From Antedon mediterranea (taxonomy: Eukaryota; Echinodermata; Crinoidea; Comatulida; Antedonidae), in assembly GCF_964355755.1 (NCBI RefSeq), contig NC_092671.1, forward strand, positions 22,649,070 through 22,713,069: a stretch of 64,000 nucleotides of DNA, written 5' to 3'. Positions 22,908 to 36,325 of the stretch are shown here, one piece after another. The translations under genes and the position numbers were made by a program. Each line of letters opens with the position of its first letter. Position 1 is the first letter of the stretch. Under the pieces are notes generated by a model. It had not been told where the DNA came from, did not search any database, and saw only the letters and a program-made list of their open reading frames with translations.

Positions 22908-23640
22908 ATGGTAATTTACTTTACTCATGAGCAGGTAGACTGTAATTTTTAAACAATAGGAGATGTAAATAATAGAAGTAAAGATGTATCTGAAATCATT
23001 CCTCATCTGTTAAGAAGAACATAAAGGAATTTTGAATTACTATTAATAGACATCACAAATTCTTACAACTAAAAAACTTAAAACCTATGGTATATAGTAG
23101 ACTTACATGGACTTGTTATTAAATCCCATAATTTCACCAAACTGTCTCCACATGTGGCCATTAAGAAGTGAATCGCTGTGGGATGTGTCGTCAATTCAAA
23201 TGAGTCTGTGAAAAAAATCAAATAGCTAGAGATACTATGTTTAATAGAATATGAACCTGGTCAGATGAATTTTGTGACCTTTGACTCTAGGCTTTCAACA
23301 GTCCCAACAACGTTACTAATTGGCAAGTTTAATTGAAATCAGCACAGGATAAAAATAATTATTTAGCATAGCACCCCCTATTCGTGCCGTTTGGCCCTAA
23401 GCTTTTAACACTCCATGTTGATGAACAAGTTTGAAATATTGAGCCAGAAATGGCCATAGAACATGTTCTATGCTGTTAAGTGTTAGTGACTTAAGTTGTT
23501 CATGACGATGTATACATGTATAAATGTCAGCCAATCACCCAATAGATGTCTTTTTAACCCATTGACCCAAAAGTTCATTTTGCTCCCCTGGAACCTAAAA
23601 AGCATATGTCACATAATTAACAGTAAAAAGAAAAATAATG
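22908..23640. other. Unannotated interval
   Basis: AT-rich sequence with phrases such as TTTTGTGACCTTTGACTC that resemble the foldback units, but without a second end or a repeat partner that I could identify. Confidence 0.35.
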
Positions 23641-25164
23641 CCAAGATGTGATAATGAATTATTGAGATATGATTGATATAAATGTGATTTCACAAAATGG
23701 CGTATAAATGACGTCACAGTGAGTGATCACGCTGAAAAGTTTATTAGGACTAAATTAAAGTATTTGAAAGACATTGCGAAAATTTTGTGATTGTTACTAA
23801 CTCACTCAAAATAACTGTGTACAGAAAGAATAAAAAAAAAAAGACATGAAACTCGTCACTTTGACGAGTTAGTTATCCGCACGTCATACGTTGGAATATT
23901 GCACACACAAAAAGATTAATAAAGTTTACTGTAAAGATTAAATTAATGACCCACGTAATTTAAATTTTTAGGCATGAAGACGTCATAAAAATTAAAATAT
24001 TTTTAACTCATGCGAAAGATAGTTGATTGATCTAGACAATATCAAAATCGGGGTGAAAATGGAAAACGGATAAGTGGAGATGCGCTCTATTAAATGTGAT
24101 GACTTATTACGAAAGACACAAAAATCCTAAATTTTATATTCGCGTGGCCATACGATGACGTCACAATGTCCGGTTAGCCATATTAATACATGATCCGATA
24201 TCTACAACTCATCAACTTCCAGAATATGTCATCCACAAAAAGTTGACCGTGTAGTTTAGAAATTACGACTGTTTAAAAAAAGGCATAATTTTGACAAATT
24301 TTGGAACTTTTTCATCAAAAACACGCGCAAATTGTACAATTCGACATGCTCATATGACGTAACTTTAAGTCGAAATTGTTTAAAAGTTGGTAAAATTACT
24401 AGAAAAGGCTGGAAAAACATAAATCACTCGAAAAAATTATGTTTTTAACTCTACGTGGCCACCGCCCGCGTAAAAATTTGCACGCGCGTGGGAATTTTTG
24501 ACATGCTTAAAATGACATGAAACGCGCAATTTTCGGAAGGAAATTATCTCAGCAACAACATATTAACGTGTAGAAGAAATTTTAATACGTGAAATATTAA
24601 TGCGCGCTCTTTTAAATGTAATGAACTATGACACAAAATATGAAAATACGACTTTTTTTATTTAACTGGCCATATGATGACATCACAACATCCGATTGGC
24701 AACATTTTCACATGATTTTGTATCTACAATCCAATAGCTTCCAGAAAACGTTTTAATCATGATTATCACATTTTATTCTTACGAGCTATAACAGATTAAA
24801 ATTTACTGTAAAGATGAAATTAATGCCACACGTAATTTAAATTTTTAGGCATGATGACGTCAAAAAAATTAAAATATTTTTAACTCATGCGAAAGATAGT
24901 TGATTGACCTAGACAATATCAAAATATCGGGGTGAAAATGGAAAAGGGATAAGTGGAGATGCGCTCTATTAAATGTTATGACCTATTACGAAAGACAAAA
25001 AAATCCTAAATTTTATATTCGCGTGGCCATACGATGACGTCACAATGTCCTGTTAGCCATATTTATACATTATTCGATATCTACAACTCATCAACTTCCA
25101 GAATATGTAATAAAAACAACTTTCACCGTTTAGTTTAGAAACTACGACTGTTTAAAACAAGGCC
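23641..25164 (-). repeat. Helitron-like array segment 1
   Basis: It holds the hairpin AACTCGTCA...TGACGAGTT at 23850-23870, next to GTTATCCGC, followed by the family modules: GGCCATACGATGACGTCACA (24150 and 25030), GATGCGCTCTATTAAATG and TGACATGCTTAAAATGACAT. Two partial copies of the GGCATGA...ATTGA module lie at about 23960-24230 and 24830-25110. Here the CTAG next to the hairpin reads CTTT on the element strand, so this terminus is degenerate. Confidence 0.6.
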
Positions 25165-26687
25165 AACAGCCATTAAGTCGCGTGCTACAATGCATAGTGG
25201 TACCGGACCGACAGACAAACAGACCGACAGACAAACAGACCGACAGACAGACAGACCGACAGACAGACGGACCGACCGACATAGTGAACTATACTGACCG
25301 AAATTACTGAACATGTTTAAAAATGTTGAAATGTTTAAAAACATTTATATTTTTTTAATTTACATGTGCGTAGCCTGTCACTTTTGACGTGCTCGTATAA
25401 CGTAATTTCGAGTTGAAAAGTTAGTCAAGAAAACAGAAATCGGGCAAAAAGAGTGCGCAAAAACATTTAACGCGCAGTGCGCGCGCAAAAATCTGCGCAC
25501 TCATGGCAATTTTGTAAACGCTTAAAATTGCCTGAAACGTACCGTATATTTTGGTGTATAAGTCGCACCTGTGTATAAGACGCACCCCCTAACTGAGAGT
25601 AAAATATCGGTATTTTTTATATCGTCGGTGTATAAGACGCACCTTATATTTCATCAAAACAATGTTTTTTTAAATTGTAATCAATATTATTGTAATAATA
25701 TATTTTGTTATATCTGCAACGGCGTCCTTTATTTAGGTTTTTTCTTACCTAGGCTCGGCCGCGCCCAGCCTCAACAGCCGCAACATCGAGTGCATGACCG
25801 TGTGTGTAACACGTACGTGTGGGCTAGCATCGCTCGATCATTTCGAGAGGGCGCACGTTTTCACGGACAATCGTATTCGATTAGTATCTATGTATCCGAG
25901 AAGTGTGTACGCTAGGTCCATGCTATAATCACCTGAAGAATATACTAGTCGAATACCGGACACCATGTGGCCGCCAAGAAGGGCTTGCGCTGGGAGTACG
26001 GCGATCGTGCGTATAACTACTGTATAAATAAATACTATTCCAATCGTACTTAAACATTTACAAATGAAATTTTATCGCTATAATGAACAAATCTTTTCAT
26101 CATATTTAGTATAGCATCATGCTAAAATGCCTTGAAAACTAGGCAGAAGCAGGTTGCCGTTACGTTAGTTAGTTACTGTAGCTAGGCCTAGCCTACTCAG
26201 GCCTAGCAAACGAGGTGACGATAGCCTAGGCCCACCCTAGGCCTATGTACAATCTGTGTGGTGAGGCATTTATGTTCGGTGTATAAGACGCACCCTTAAT
26301 TTAGAGGTCAAATTTGCGTGTCAAAAGTGCGTCTTATACACCGAAATATACGTTACTCTTATTTCATCGAAAATAAATTTTGAAAATTTTAAGCGCGCGT
26401 ACGCATGCGTTACATGCGCTACGCACGTAATTGTATTGCCATATGATGATTTATGCCCTGAAATTTATGAGTACCAAATTTTATTTAATTGTGATTCATG
26501 GTTGTTAAGATATAATTACAAACGTGATTTCGTTAAATCGTGCGTAGACCGCGTAATTTTTTATTGCGCACCGTGAAAACATAACCACATCGATTCCTGG
26601 CTATAAGAAATATTCTGTGAAAAATTGACTTAGCTAGATTAAACTGATATCAAGATAAGGTCATAAAGCGATAAAACGCATAGTGAT

Positions 26688-26690
<3 letters not shown>
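25165..26690. mobile_element. Repeat B, copy 2, carrying a MITE
   Basis: The body from GACCGAAATTACTGAACATG (25293) to AAACGCATAGTGA (26685) matches 7485-8080 almost base for base, apart from an 812-bp MITE inserted at 25542. A GACAGAC/GACCGAC-rich leader (25205-25285) and the GACA microsatellite after 26688 expand the short CCGACC motifs seen at the ends of copy 1. AGTCGCGTG is present at 25174. Confidence 0.7.
25542..26353. mobile_element. TA-flanked MITE, second copy
   Basis: It starts CCGTATATTTTGGTGTATAA and ends ACACCGAAATATACG plus one changed base. TA flanks it at 25540-25541 and 26354-26355. Its interior is homologous, in inverted orientation, to 8337-9163 (for example the shared segments GGTTTTTTCTTACCTAGGCT and GTGTGGGCTAGC). 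Copy 1 of repeat B has the empty site GAAACGTACTCTTATTTC at 7734-7751, proving insertion. Confidence 0.9.
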
Positions 26691-27053
<363 letters not shown>

Positions 27054-27059
27054 TAGTGA

Positions 27060-29105
27060 CTAAAAAGGCATAATTTTGACGAATTTTTGAACTTTTTCAT
27101 TAAAAACACGCACAAATTGTACAATTCGACGTGCTAGTATGACGTAATTTTAAGTCTAAATTGTTTTAAAATTTGATAAAATTACTATAAAAGGCTGGAA
27201 AACCATAATTCACGCAAAAAAAGATGTTTTTAGTGCTACGTGCGGACCACGCGCGTAAAATTGTTCGCGCGCGTGGGAATTTGTGACATGCTCAAAATGT
27301 CATGGTCAGCGTAGAAAGTTGATTAGAAATTAATTTTGCGCATTTTAAATGCGCGTGCGCGCGTAACTTCGTGTAAAACATGCCATTTTTAGTGCACAAA
27401 AAGTTAGCGCGAGATATAAATTAAACTTTTTCTAAGTTTCAACTTAAATTGTTATATGGTTTCAATCTATGTTAAATACGGGGAATTCATAAAATCACGC
27501 GTAAGTCACGTTACGCATTTCTGACGTCATTCACAATAGTAGGTGCACAACTTCACGTGAATGCCCATATGTTGACAAAGTTATGAAATGTTATGTTTAC
27601 ACATTTTTGATATAAGCAAGACACAAAAATAGAGGCATTTTTAATCCACAAAAAGTTTGCCCTATGATCAATCATAAAAAATCATAAAATCACACGTAAG
27701 TCACGTTGCGCAACTCTGACGTCATTCAAAAATAGGAGGTGCACAACGTCACGTAAATGCCCATATGTTGACAAAGTTATGAAATGTTATGTTTACAAGT
27801 TTTTGAGATACGTGAGACACAAAAATGGAGGAGAAAGAAATAAGAAAAAACTAGAATTTAATTCGTCACTTTATAGGTGATCATTTTTATCATTTTAATA
27901 AAATTAACATTTTTTAAACATGCATGTACGTTAACATACGATCGTTAAAAGTTGATGTACGCCATCCTATGACATGATGCATATACACTTATAGTGCTGA
28001 GTTCTACCTATTATGTGTAATACAATATGTACAGTATTATACTGTATATCTATATACAGTGTAGCATAGGTGAAATTACGGGACTCATATCGTGTTCTAA
28101 TTTTTTGGTATGATGGAATTTTCAAAATAAACTTGAAGATGACAATTTCGAAAGATAATGAATTGAGCTAATAAATATAAGGATTGGAAGAAAATTTGAC
28201 ACGTAGAAGCGCAATGCGCGGTCTTTGAAATTTGTATAACTTTGACTAAAGAAATTTAAAAACTACTTTTTAACTTCAACTGGCCATATGATAACATCAC
28301 AACATCCGATAGGCTTAATTTTAATATGAATTCATATCTACATTTCATCAGCTTTCATAATAAGTTATAATCTTCAAGGTCACCTTTAATTCTGAAGAGC
28401 TATAAGATATTCAAATGTATGGTGTAGCTGAAATTACACGACCTAGGTTATTCAAGTTTTTACGCGTGATGACGTCATCAAAATAAAAATGACAACTCAT
28501 TAGAACTCAATTAATTGAGCAAGCACATACTAAAAGTTGTGCGAAAATCGGGCTCAAATAACGGAGATGCGCTCTGTTGAATGTGATAACCCACACAAAA
28601 AGATAAAAATTCCTAATTTTTAAATTCAAGTGGCCATTTGATGACGTCATACCATTTTGTACGTCTATTGTGTATATACATTTGTATCTACAACTTATTG
28701 GCTTCCATAATAAGTTAAAAAAATTGGGGGTCACCTGCCATTCTGAAGAGTTATATTCATTTTAAAAAGTCCTTATTTTTTAACATTTTTAGCACTATTG
28801 TACAATTAGTGTGCGCATTTTGTCATTTTTAACGTGCTCGTATAGCGTTATTTTAAGTCGGAATAGACTCAAAATTGCTGAATGTACTAAGGATTGTGAG
28901 TAGAATGTGATTTATACATCAAATTTTATTTTTTACGCATTTTAAGAATCGTGCGCACAAAAACGCATTTTTGCGCAGTAATTTTTGAAACGCGCAAATG
29001 ACCTAATTCATGCTCAAAATTGATCAAAACCAAATCAAAAACATTTACAATCCTCAAAATATCTCTCTTTCAAAATAAAAGAAAAATAATATTCATTTCC
29101 ATTTA
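27060..29105. repeat. Helitron-like array segment 2
   Basis: It contains the family modules GGAGGTGCACAACGTCACGT, TGACGTCATTCA, ATTTTTGACATGCTC-like motifs and GCGTAGAAAGTTGATTAG, with two near copies of the GTTATGAAATGTTATGTTTACA block (27570 and 27775). A degenerate terminus AATTCGTCACTTTATAGG with CTAG lies at 27853-27880. The part 27900-29050 is found inverted at 60000-61690. Confidence 0.6.
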
Positions 29106-29340
29106 AAAAAAAATCCACTGGCGCCAAATTGGGTCCACTTGAGCGAAAAGATTGAAACTTGAGTGACTTTATTTCTATTTTATATCACTGCTCCCCTCGT
29201 ACCAAATTGTGTCCACTTGAGCGCAGTGTTTTATACGAAAAGATATTAAAATTTAGTGACTTGTGCTCCACTGGGCCCAAATTGGGTCCACTTGAGCACA
29301 GTGTATTAACATACGAAAAGATATTAAAATTAGTGACATA
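29106..29340. repeat. Short tandem array, unit about 80-100 bp
   Basis: Three units share CCAAATTGGGTCCACTTGAG followed by ACGAAAAGATATTAAAATT and TAGTGAC. A related single unit (CTCCACTGG, then AAATTTGGTCCACTG) occurs at 37555-37590. The array lies where the surrounding family switches orientation. Confidence 0.65.
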
Positions 29341-29342
29341 TT

Positions 29343-31449
29343 TGGTTATCCGCACTTGGCGGATAACCCCTTGTTATTGTCAGGATCTTTTTTTTTTGTT
29401 TTTTTTTTCTTTATTAGTTATCCGCTTAGTAGCGGATAACTCCTTGTAATCGTCCTGTTTCATCATATTTTTTTTTCTTTTCTGTATTATGCTTCTTTCC
29501 TTCTGTCATTTTTGTGCGTCGCGTTTCTCTAAAACGTGTAAACAGAATATATCGTAACTTTGTCAACATATCGACATTTACGTGAACTTGTGCACCTCCT
29601 ATTTTTGAATGACGTCAGAGTTGCGCAACGTGACTTATGCGCGATTTTATGAATTTCAATGATTGATCATAGACTAAAAACCAAACATAATTTTGTTTTG
29701 ACACTGTGTGAAAATTTAAGTCATATCAAGCGCAAACTTTCTATGGATTAAAAATAGCATGTTTCACAAAAAGTTACGCGCGTGCGCGTTTAAAATTTTA
29801 GAGAGCGAAAAATCAACTTCTAATCAACTTTCTATGCGTTTCATGTCATTTTGAGCATCTCAAAAATTCCCACGCGCGCGAAAATGTTTACGCACGCGGT
29901 GCACACATAGATAAAAAACATATTTTTTCCGCGTGATTTATGTTTTTTCAGCCTTTTCTAGTAATTTTACCAAATTTTAAACAATTTCGACTTAAAATTA
30001 CGTCATATGAGCACGTCGAATTAGATAATTTGCACGCGTTTTTGGTGAAAAAGTTCAAAAATTCGTCAAAATTATGCCTATTTTTAAACATTCATAGATT
30101 CTAAACTACATGGAGAACTGTTTTTTAATTACATATTCTGGAAGTTGATGAGTTGTAGATATTTGATCATACATTAATATGGCTAACCGGACATTGTGAC
30201 GTCATCGTATGGCCACGCGAATATAAAATATAGGATTTTTGTCTCTTTCGTCATAGCTCATCACATTTAATAGAGCGCATCTCCACTTATTCGTTGTCCA
30301 TTTTCACCCCGATTTTAATATATTCTAGGTCAATCAACTATCTTTTGCATGAATTAAAAATTTTTTAATTTTTTTAACGTCATCATGCCTAAAAATTTAA
30401 ATTACGTTGGTCATTAATTTCATCTTTACAGTAAATTTTAATCTGTTATACCTCGTAAGAATAAAATGTGATAATCACGATTAAAACGTTTTCAGGAAGC
30501 TATTGTATTGTAGATACAAAATCATGTGAAAATTGTGCCAATTGAATGTTGTGACGTCATCATATGGCCAGTTAAATAAAAAAGTCGTATTTTCATCTTT
30601 TGCGTTATATTTCATTACATTTAAAAGAGCGCGCATCAATATTTCACGTATTCAAATTTCTTCTACACGTTAATATGTTGTTGCTGAGATAATTTCATTC
30701 TGAAATTTCTACTTTTGCATTTCATTTTGAAACCCTCAACATGTTAAAAATTACAATAAATAGCGGGTCCCGTAATTTCACCTATTCTACACTGTATGTG
30801 ATATGTATACAGATTACACTGTGTATACTATGAATCAAAATAATAGAATTCAGCACTAACAACATATCATAGTCTTCAGTTCAGGTCATAATGCCATAAT
30901 CTTTTTCCGTGTGCAATATTCCAACGTATGGCGTGCACAAGGCGTTTGTCGTGCGGAGTTTCATGTCTAGTTCTTCTTTCTTTCCACGAATTTTGTTCGC
31001 AGCGTATCTCTAATTCTGGCCAACATATGATTGTATAACTTTGTCAAAAGATTGCCCTGCAGCTGTAGATGTGCAAGAAACTTTTTTTTATGAATTTTGA
31101 GTCGCGCAGCGTAAGTTACGTGCGATTTTATGAATTTCAATGATTGATCATAGATAAAAAACAAAAAGTCATTTTGTATTGAAACTTGGTGAAATTTTAA
31201 GTCATATGAAGCGCAAACTTTCTATGGATTAAAATGGCAGGTTGCCCAGAAAGTTACGCGCGCACGCGCGTTTAAAATTTCAAAATGCGAAAAATCAACT
31301 TCTAATCAATTTTCTACGCGTTTCATGTCATTTTGAGCATTTCAAAAATTCCCAGCCGTGCGCAATTTTTTTACGCGCGCGTGCGCACGTAGTGCAAAAA
31401 CATCTTTTTTTTGTTTGATTTTTGTTTTTCCAGCCTTTTCTAGTAAATT
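29343..31449 (+). repeat. Helitron-like array segment 3 (element strand +)
   Basis: Two GTTATCCGC hairpins (29343-29371 and 29418-29443) are followed by the family modules in inverted order relative to segment 1: GCGCAACGTGACTTA, TTGTGACGTCATCATATGGC and TGACGTCATCGTATGGCCAC. A terminus GGAGTTTCATGTCTAG followed by TTCTTC lies at 30955-30975 with its hairpin partly lost. The segment is cut at 31449 by the DIRS element and resumes at 36876. Confidence 0.65.
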
Positions 31450-31488
31450 ACACAAACCAGTAGTGGTGTTTAGTAGTCTATGAGTGCT

Positions 31489-31644
31489 AGCTTACCTGTA
31501 TAAACCGACAATAGCCCGTGCTCTCCAGAGGGAGGGCTTAGATACGAAAGTGAAAAGTTCCTGGAACACCCCTGTATTATAATGGACCCGTCCGCAACCA
31601 CGCCCTCATGTGGGAACGTACCAACGTACCACCGTCATCATTTT
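31489..31644. repeat. DIRS inverted terminal repeat, low-coordinate end
   Basis: GCTTACCTGTATAAACCGAC at 31489 begins a stretch that is the reverse complement of 36703-36858, through GGAGGGCTTAGATACGAAAG and CCGTCCGCAACCACGCCC. Outside it, 31450-31488 is unique to this end. Confidence 0.9.
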
Positions 31645-31677
31645 CCGCGTACTTGACTGCGGGGACGGCGGGAGGGA

Positions 31678-31776
31678 GTTTATACAGGTAAGCTAGCACT
31701 CATAGACTACTAACACCACTACTGGTTTGTGTAGTCTATATCGTGCCTAACTTACCTGTATAAACCGACAATAGCC
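31678..31776. repeat. DIRS internal complementary region
   Basis: The part 31678-31732 is the reverse complement of the low-coordinate end (ACTAACACCACTACTGG against CCAGTAGTGGTGTTTAGT). The part 31733-31776 is the reverse complement of the high-coordinate end (GTCTATATCGTGCC against GGCACGATATAGAC). This bridging arrangement is the proposed template for ligating a circular DIRS intermediate. Confidence 0.88.
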
Positions 31777-31851
31777 AGATTAGCACCGGACTAGAACTAG
31801 TCGGCGGTGGGAGTAAGTTAACAAAAAGCAGAGCAAGTGAAGTGTACATAC

Positions 31852-32900
31852 CTATAACCTAGGCTTTAGCACTGCTGCTGCTACTGGCGCCATGGTTGCA
31901 GAAATGTCCCTTAAATAATGCGCAGTAAATGTAGACTGTGTCCGCCACCATGCCGCTGTCATAATGTCTGATACAGCAACGCCAGCATACAACGCCCAGA
32001 ATGTAGCAACACCCCGCACCTCATGCATATGTGCCGGCGGCAAAGTGCTGGATGACTCTTAAGCGGCCCGAATCGCTGCCACGACCCAGTTAGCAATCGT
32101 GGATTTTGCGGCCGGCCGATACGGGGGCACCGATGTGACGAATAAGTGAGATATACCCTCTCGCAACGTCTCTGTACGGTGGATGTAGAATTTGAGTGCT
32201 CTTACCGGGCACCAGAATTTGTCTTCTACTACCCCCGAGAATGCGGACATTGATGGAACGAACACAGCCAGCGGCGAAAAATTTAACGTCTGGGACTTGG
32301 CCAGAAAGTCCTTCCTGAATATTAACCGAACTCCGCCACGCTCGAATCTTATGGCCTGGCTCTAGCATGAGCGCATGTAGCTCGCCTCGGCGTTTACATG
32401 AGGACAACGCCACCAGAAACGCTGTCTTAAGCGAAAGATTGTATAATGAAGCCTTGCTCATTGGCTCAAATGGCGGGCGAGTGAGTGCGGATAGAACGAC
32501 GTTAACGTCCCAACGTGGAACTAAGACCTTAGACGGAGGTCGCTCTCTGAACATACCGCGTAACAACTGCGTGATTACTGCGGAAGTTGAAGCCGTCGAG
32601 CCATCCTTGAATGGCGGCGTAATGGCCGCAATCGCGGACCGGTAGCCTGACACCGTGCGCACTTGCAAGCCTGACTCGTACAGGTAATGCAGAAACGCGC
32701 AGATCTGACCCAAGGATATCGCCTTAGGGTCTATGTTATCTTGTCTGCACCAGCGAAAGAAGTGTCGTAGACGGCTGTTGTAGACAGTGAGAGTCGACTC
32801 TCTTCTAGATTTGGCCGCCAGGGCGGCTGGGCTGTCCGGAATGCCCGAGTCTCTGAGCTGATCCCTGACAATGGCCAAACAGTCAGGTTCAGGGATTGTA
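31852..32900 (-). pseudogene. DIRS tyrosine recombinase, interrupted
   Basis: The N-terminal core-binding part reads SRRESTLTVYNSRLRHFFRW and SGYRSAIAAI. The catalytic part reads LSSCKRRGELHAL (first Arg). After a frame change near 32345 it continues FVPSMSAFSGVVEDKFWCPV and HLFVTSVPPYRP. A TAA at 32059-32061 precedes AHMHEVRGVATFWA (the H-x-x-R box) and FTAHYLRDIS (the nucleophilic Tyr), ending at 31852. The catalytic residues R, H, R and Y are all present, but two lesions split the protein. It would join the DIRS cDNA circle to the genome without a DDE integrase. Confidence 0.85.
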
Positions 32901-35049
32901 GATTGATCGTCGAGAACCTCGCACGATTTTGCGTCTGTAGATCCGCGCAGACCGAAAGACGCAGCGGGTGATCGTAAAGAAGACTGGCAAGAAGCGGATA
33001 CCACGCTTGTCGAGGCATTAACGGTGCGATCAACAGAACTCGGCATCGGAAGCGCTGAATGTGAGTCAGAACTATTGGTATGATCGATATTGGCGGGAAC
33101 GCGTACGCCCATAAACCGTCCCATGACATGGACAGGGCATCCACCGCCCACGCACGTGCATCCCGGAATCAACTGCAGAACGTCGAGAGCTGCGTGTTCT
33201 CTGACGTCGCAAACAGATCTATGTGCGGCTGTCCGAAGTGGTCGAATATTTGGGTGGCTATGCTCGGCAACAGACGGCATTCGGTCGGGCGTAAAGCGAG
33301 TCGGGACAGCGTGTCCGCGACTACGTTGTGGCTGCCCGGAATATGCGATGCAGTCAGCGTTATTCTGTGCGCGATGCACCAGTGTATGAGCGTCCATGTG
33401 TGGTAGCAAAGAGTCGGAGACTTCGTGCCTCCTTGTCGGTTGACGTACGCGACCACGGTTGTGTTGTCCGAGCAGACATGGACGTGTGAATTTTCTATGT
33501 TTGGAAGTAGCGCTTTCAACGTTCGGTCTACTGCCCAAAGTTCTAAGAGATTGATGTGGGCTAACGCCTCCTCGGCACTCCAAACGCCGGAGACGTGACT
33601 TTGGTTGGAGCAACAGCCCCAACCCGCTTCGGACGCGTCCGTTTCTATTCGGGTGTCCGGAATTGATCTCTGAATTGATCTGCCCACTAACAATCGGCCG
33701 TCCGTTAGCCACCATTGGAGGTGCGTTACAATGAACGCCGACATCGGGACCACTTTGTCTAATGAGTCTGAACCTGGCCGGTAGAAGGCTAACAGATGAA
33801 GTTGCAGCGCCCGCATCCGTAGCCGACAAAACGGAACTAGATCTACAAAGCTGGCTAGGAAACCTAGCGTTCTCAGCCAGTCGTATGCTGTCGGAGCGGA
33901 AGCGGTAATCAGGCCTTGTATAGCAGCAAGGGCTTTGGTTACTCGTTTCTGTGAGGGGCACACTCTGCCCGACACGAGATCTATTTGCGCTCCGAGATAA
34001 ATGGGATGCCGAGTCGGCACCAGGCACGACTTCTCCCGGTTCACAATGAACCCTACGCGTTCCGTTACGAGAAGGACGAAATTGAGACTGCTCACCAGCC
34101 GGTCCTTGGACTGAGCCACGATTAACCAGTCGTCTAGATACATGGATATGCGAATGCCGTGCTTGTGAAAGAACGCACCGAGCGCCCGAACTATGCGCAT
34201 GAACACGCGCGGGGCCGTTGATAGACCGAACGGCATCGCGACGAACTGGTAAAGACAATTGTTGATTCGAAACCGCAACCAACGTTGGTCTTCTTTTGCG
34301 ATTGGTACGTGAAAGTACGCATCTTTTAAATCTATCGATGCGGCCCAGTCTCCTCGTCTTAGCCCTAACAGGATCGATGAGACTGTCTCCATCCGAAACA
34401 TGCGGGGCCGAATAAATCGTTTGTTCAGACGTTTTAGATTTAAAAATGGTCGCCAGTCCCCCGAGGACTTCTCGGTTAAGAATACGGTTGATTCGTGGCC
34501 CGAGCCCGCATGATGTTCTTCGACCCTTACTACGGCTCCTTTTTGGAGCAGCGCGGCAATCCCGTCCATAAGCGCTCGTTGCTTTATTGGATCTTTGGGG
34601 ATTGTGGTCGGACGAGGACCTCCACACACTGGCGGGCTCGTGAATTCTATGCGGTAGCCGTAGCTTAGTGTGGAGAGAATCCAGCTGTCTACCATCAGCT
34701 TCTCCCACTCTCGGACGAACCGTAAGAGACGACCTCCCACTGGTCCGGCCCCCGACGGCACGGACCTCGCCTGCACGTCACCGGTACCTGCGGTCACCCC
34801 GTCGCGAACCGCGGTCCCGACGTGCTCCCCTACCCGGCTTACCGCCACGCGCGGGGCGGGAATTACGGGGTCGCGACGGCCCAGGAGTCTGCCCAACCTC
34901 AGACTGATTATGGACCGACGGCGGCGGTTGTGAGACAGTACGCGATGGCACCACCGGCAGTGGGGCTGGAGGCTTTGGACGCGAGTGCGAACGGCTCGCC
35001 TGGCGTTTCGGAAAACGCGATCTTGTCTCGCGACGTGCCTCTCGCTCAC
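32731..35049 (-). pseudogene. DIRS reverse transcriptase/RNase H
   Basis: RT spans roughly residues 110-360 of the upstream part: SSGDWRPFLNLKRLNKRF, ASIDLKDAYFHV (first catalytic Asp), FVAMPFGLSTAPRVF and MYLDDWLIVAQ (YLDD). RNase H follows at about residues 470-580: ETDASEAGWG, NLLELWAVD, VHVCSDNTTVVAYV and NVVADTLSR. A TGA at 33169-33171 sits where TGG is expected (FCS-stop-F), after which the same frame continues through VDALSMSWDGLWAYAFPP to 32731, overlapping the recombinase region. The 5' part overlaps the gag-like region out of frame. RT converts element RNA to DNA and RNase H removes the RNA. Confidence 0.92.
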
Positions 35050-36325
35050 GAGCCCACTTATCTTCCTTCTCGGCGAAATTACCGTAGAAGAGATCCACAG
35101 CAGCGAACGACTCGCTAGTTGTGAAGCGGCGGTAGTGCGCGGGCGCGATGTCCGTGGCCTGGAGGCAATTGACCCTCCGCGCGGCGGCCGAGGTCATTGC
35201 AATAGTCGCTTGTTGGTCCGCGACCAGGCCCGTAATCTGCTGAAGCAAGCAGATCACGTCCGCGTCAAGGTGCTATGGATGGTCCGGATCCGCGAGGAAT
35301 GACAAAAGGTAGCCCGACATCGAGACCGTTCGTAACGTCTCGCGTGCGCCACGGTCGACCGCGATTAGCGCCTCCTCAGTTTTAGCGGCTGAAGGAGACA
35401 GAAATCTGCCATTGGCGTCGAGACCTTGATCCTCGCGCGCACGTTCTTTCGCTGCATCCGGGATCGGTGGTGCCGATATATAGCGTAGAAACTGGTCCTG
35501 TGGAAGCGGGAAGGCTGCTGCTAGATCTTGAGGTGCAGCTCTACGGGTCTTAGGCTCCTTCGCTATAGCCTCAACCCTAGCGACCAGTTCGGGATCCAGC
35601 GGCGCAACTGGACAGGTTGTGACCCGCTTCAATGGAGCACGCACTCCAAAGGTAGAGTACTTCTTCGAAGCCGGCGCGGGCGTCGGCGCGTCAAAAGCGT
35701 ACTCCACTCCAATGTACGAAAGTACAGCAGGAACCACACGATTGACAAGAGCCTGCAAACCGTCTCCACCCTGTGCAACCTCGGAGCGCTCCTCACTAGG
35801 CAGCGAGGTCATGGTCCTGTCACTGTCGTACTTACCGGCATCCGGCGATGGGTGCGTCCCTTGACCTTGAAAGTACTGCAGAGGCAGTACCGGCACAGGG
35901 GGGTAATTAAGCGAGGATGCCGAAGGCACAGCCTCCCTCGGTAGAGCTCGCACCGCTGCTGCGATGGCCTCCAGTACAGCTGGGGACAAACCCTCGTCCT
36001 GCGTACCACTCTGCGGTGGAGGCGCAGCGGCCGTTGCAGGCGCGTCCGGCAAAACTTCCGGCACTTCGATCTCTTCTACTAGCGGGGCCGGGGGCTCCAC
36101 CTGAACCTCCGCGGGTGCGGGGTCTACCACCCGCGCACGCCCCGACGGACGAGGCAACGTCCGGAACCGCGAAGCCGTCCAATGTACACAAATGTCGCAC
36201 GGCGACTCCTGGCTACAGGTGCGGCAGTGAATGCACAGCAAGTGGCGGTCCCACTTGACCGTCGCACGCTGGCCCCTGCATTGCACACATTCAGACTTAG
36301 GCATATCGGCGGACACAGCACGCAA
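34778..36325 (-). pseudogene. DIRS gag-like ORF1
   Basis: It starts at MRAVSADMPKSECVQCRGQ (36325). Six or more Cys in C-x2-C pairs follow within 45 residues (CVQC, CIHC, CSQ, CDIC), suggesting a zinc-binding module. Next come a Pro/Ala-rich low-complexity region, a conserved helical part (GLQALVNRVVPAVLSYIGVE) and an Arg/Ser/Pro-rich basic tail. A single in-frame TAG at 35273-35275 splits the frame between LADPDHP and HLDADVICLLQ. The product is presumably the nucleic-acid-binding structural protein of the element. This follows from position and composition, since DIRS ORF1 is poorly conserved. Confidence 0.75.

Noticed and set aside
32090-34708. A very long minus-strand frame (872 codons) through the DIRS element
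   Set aside because: Only its last third encodes the recombinase. The upstream part is an out-of-frame reading of the RT/RNase H region.
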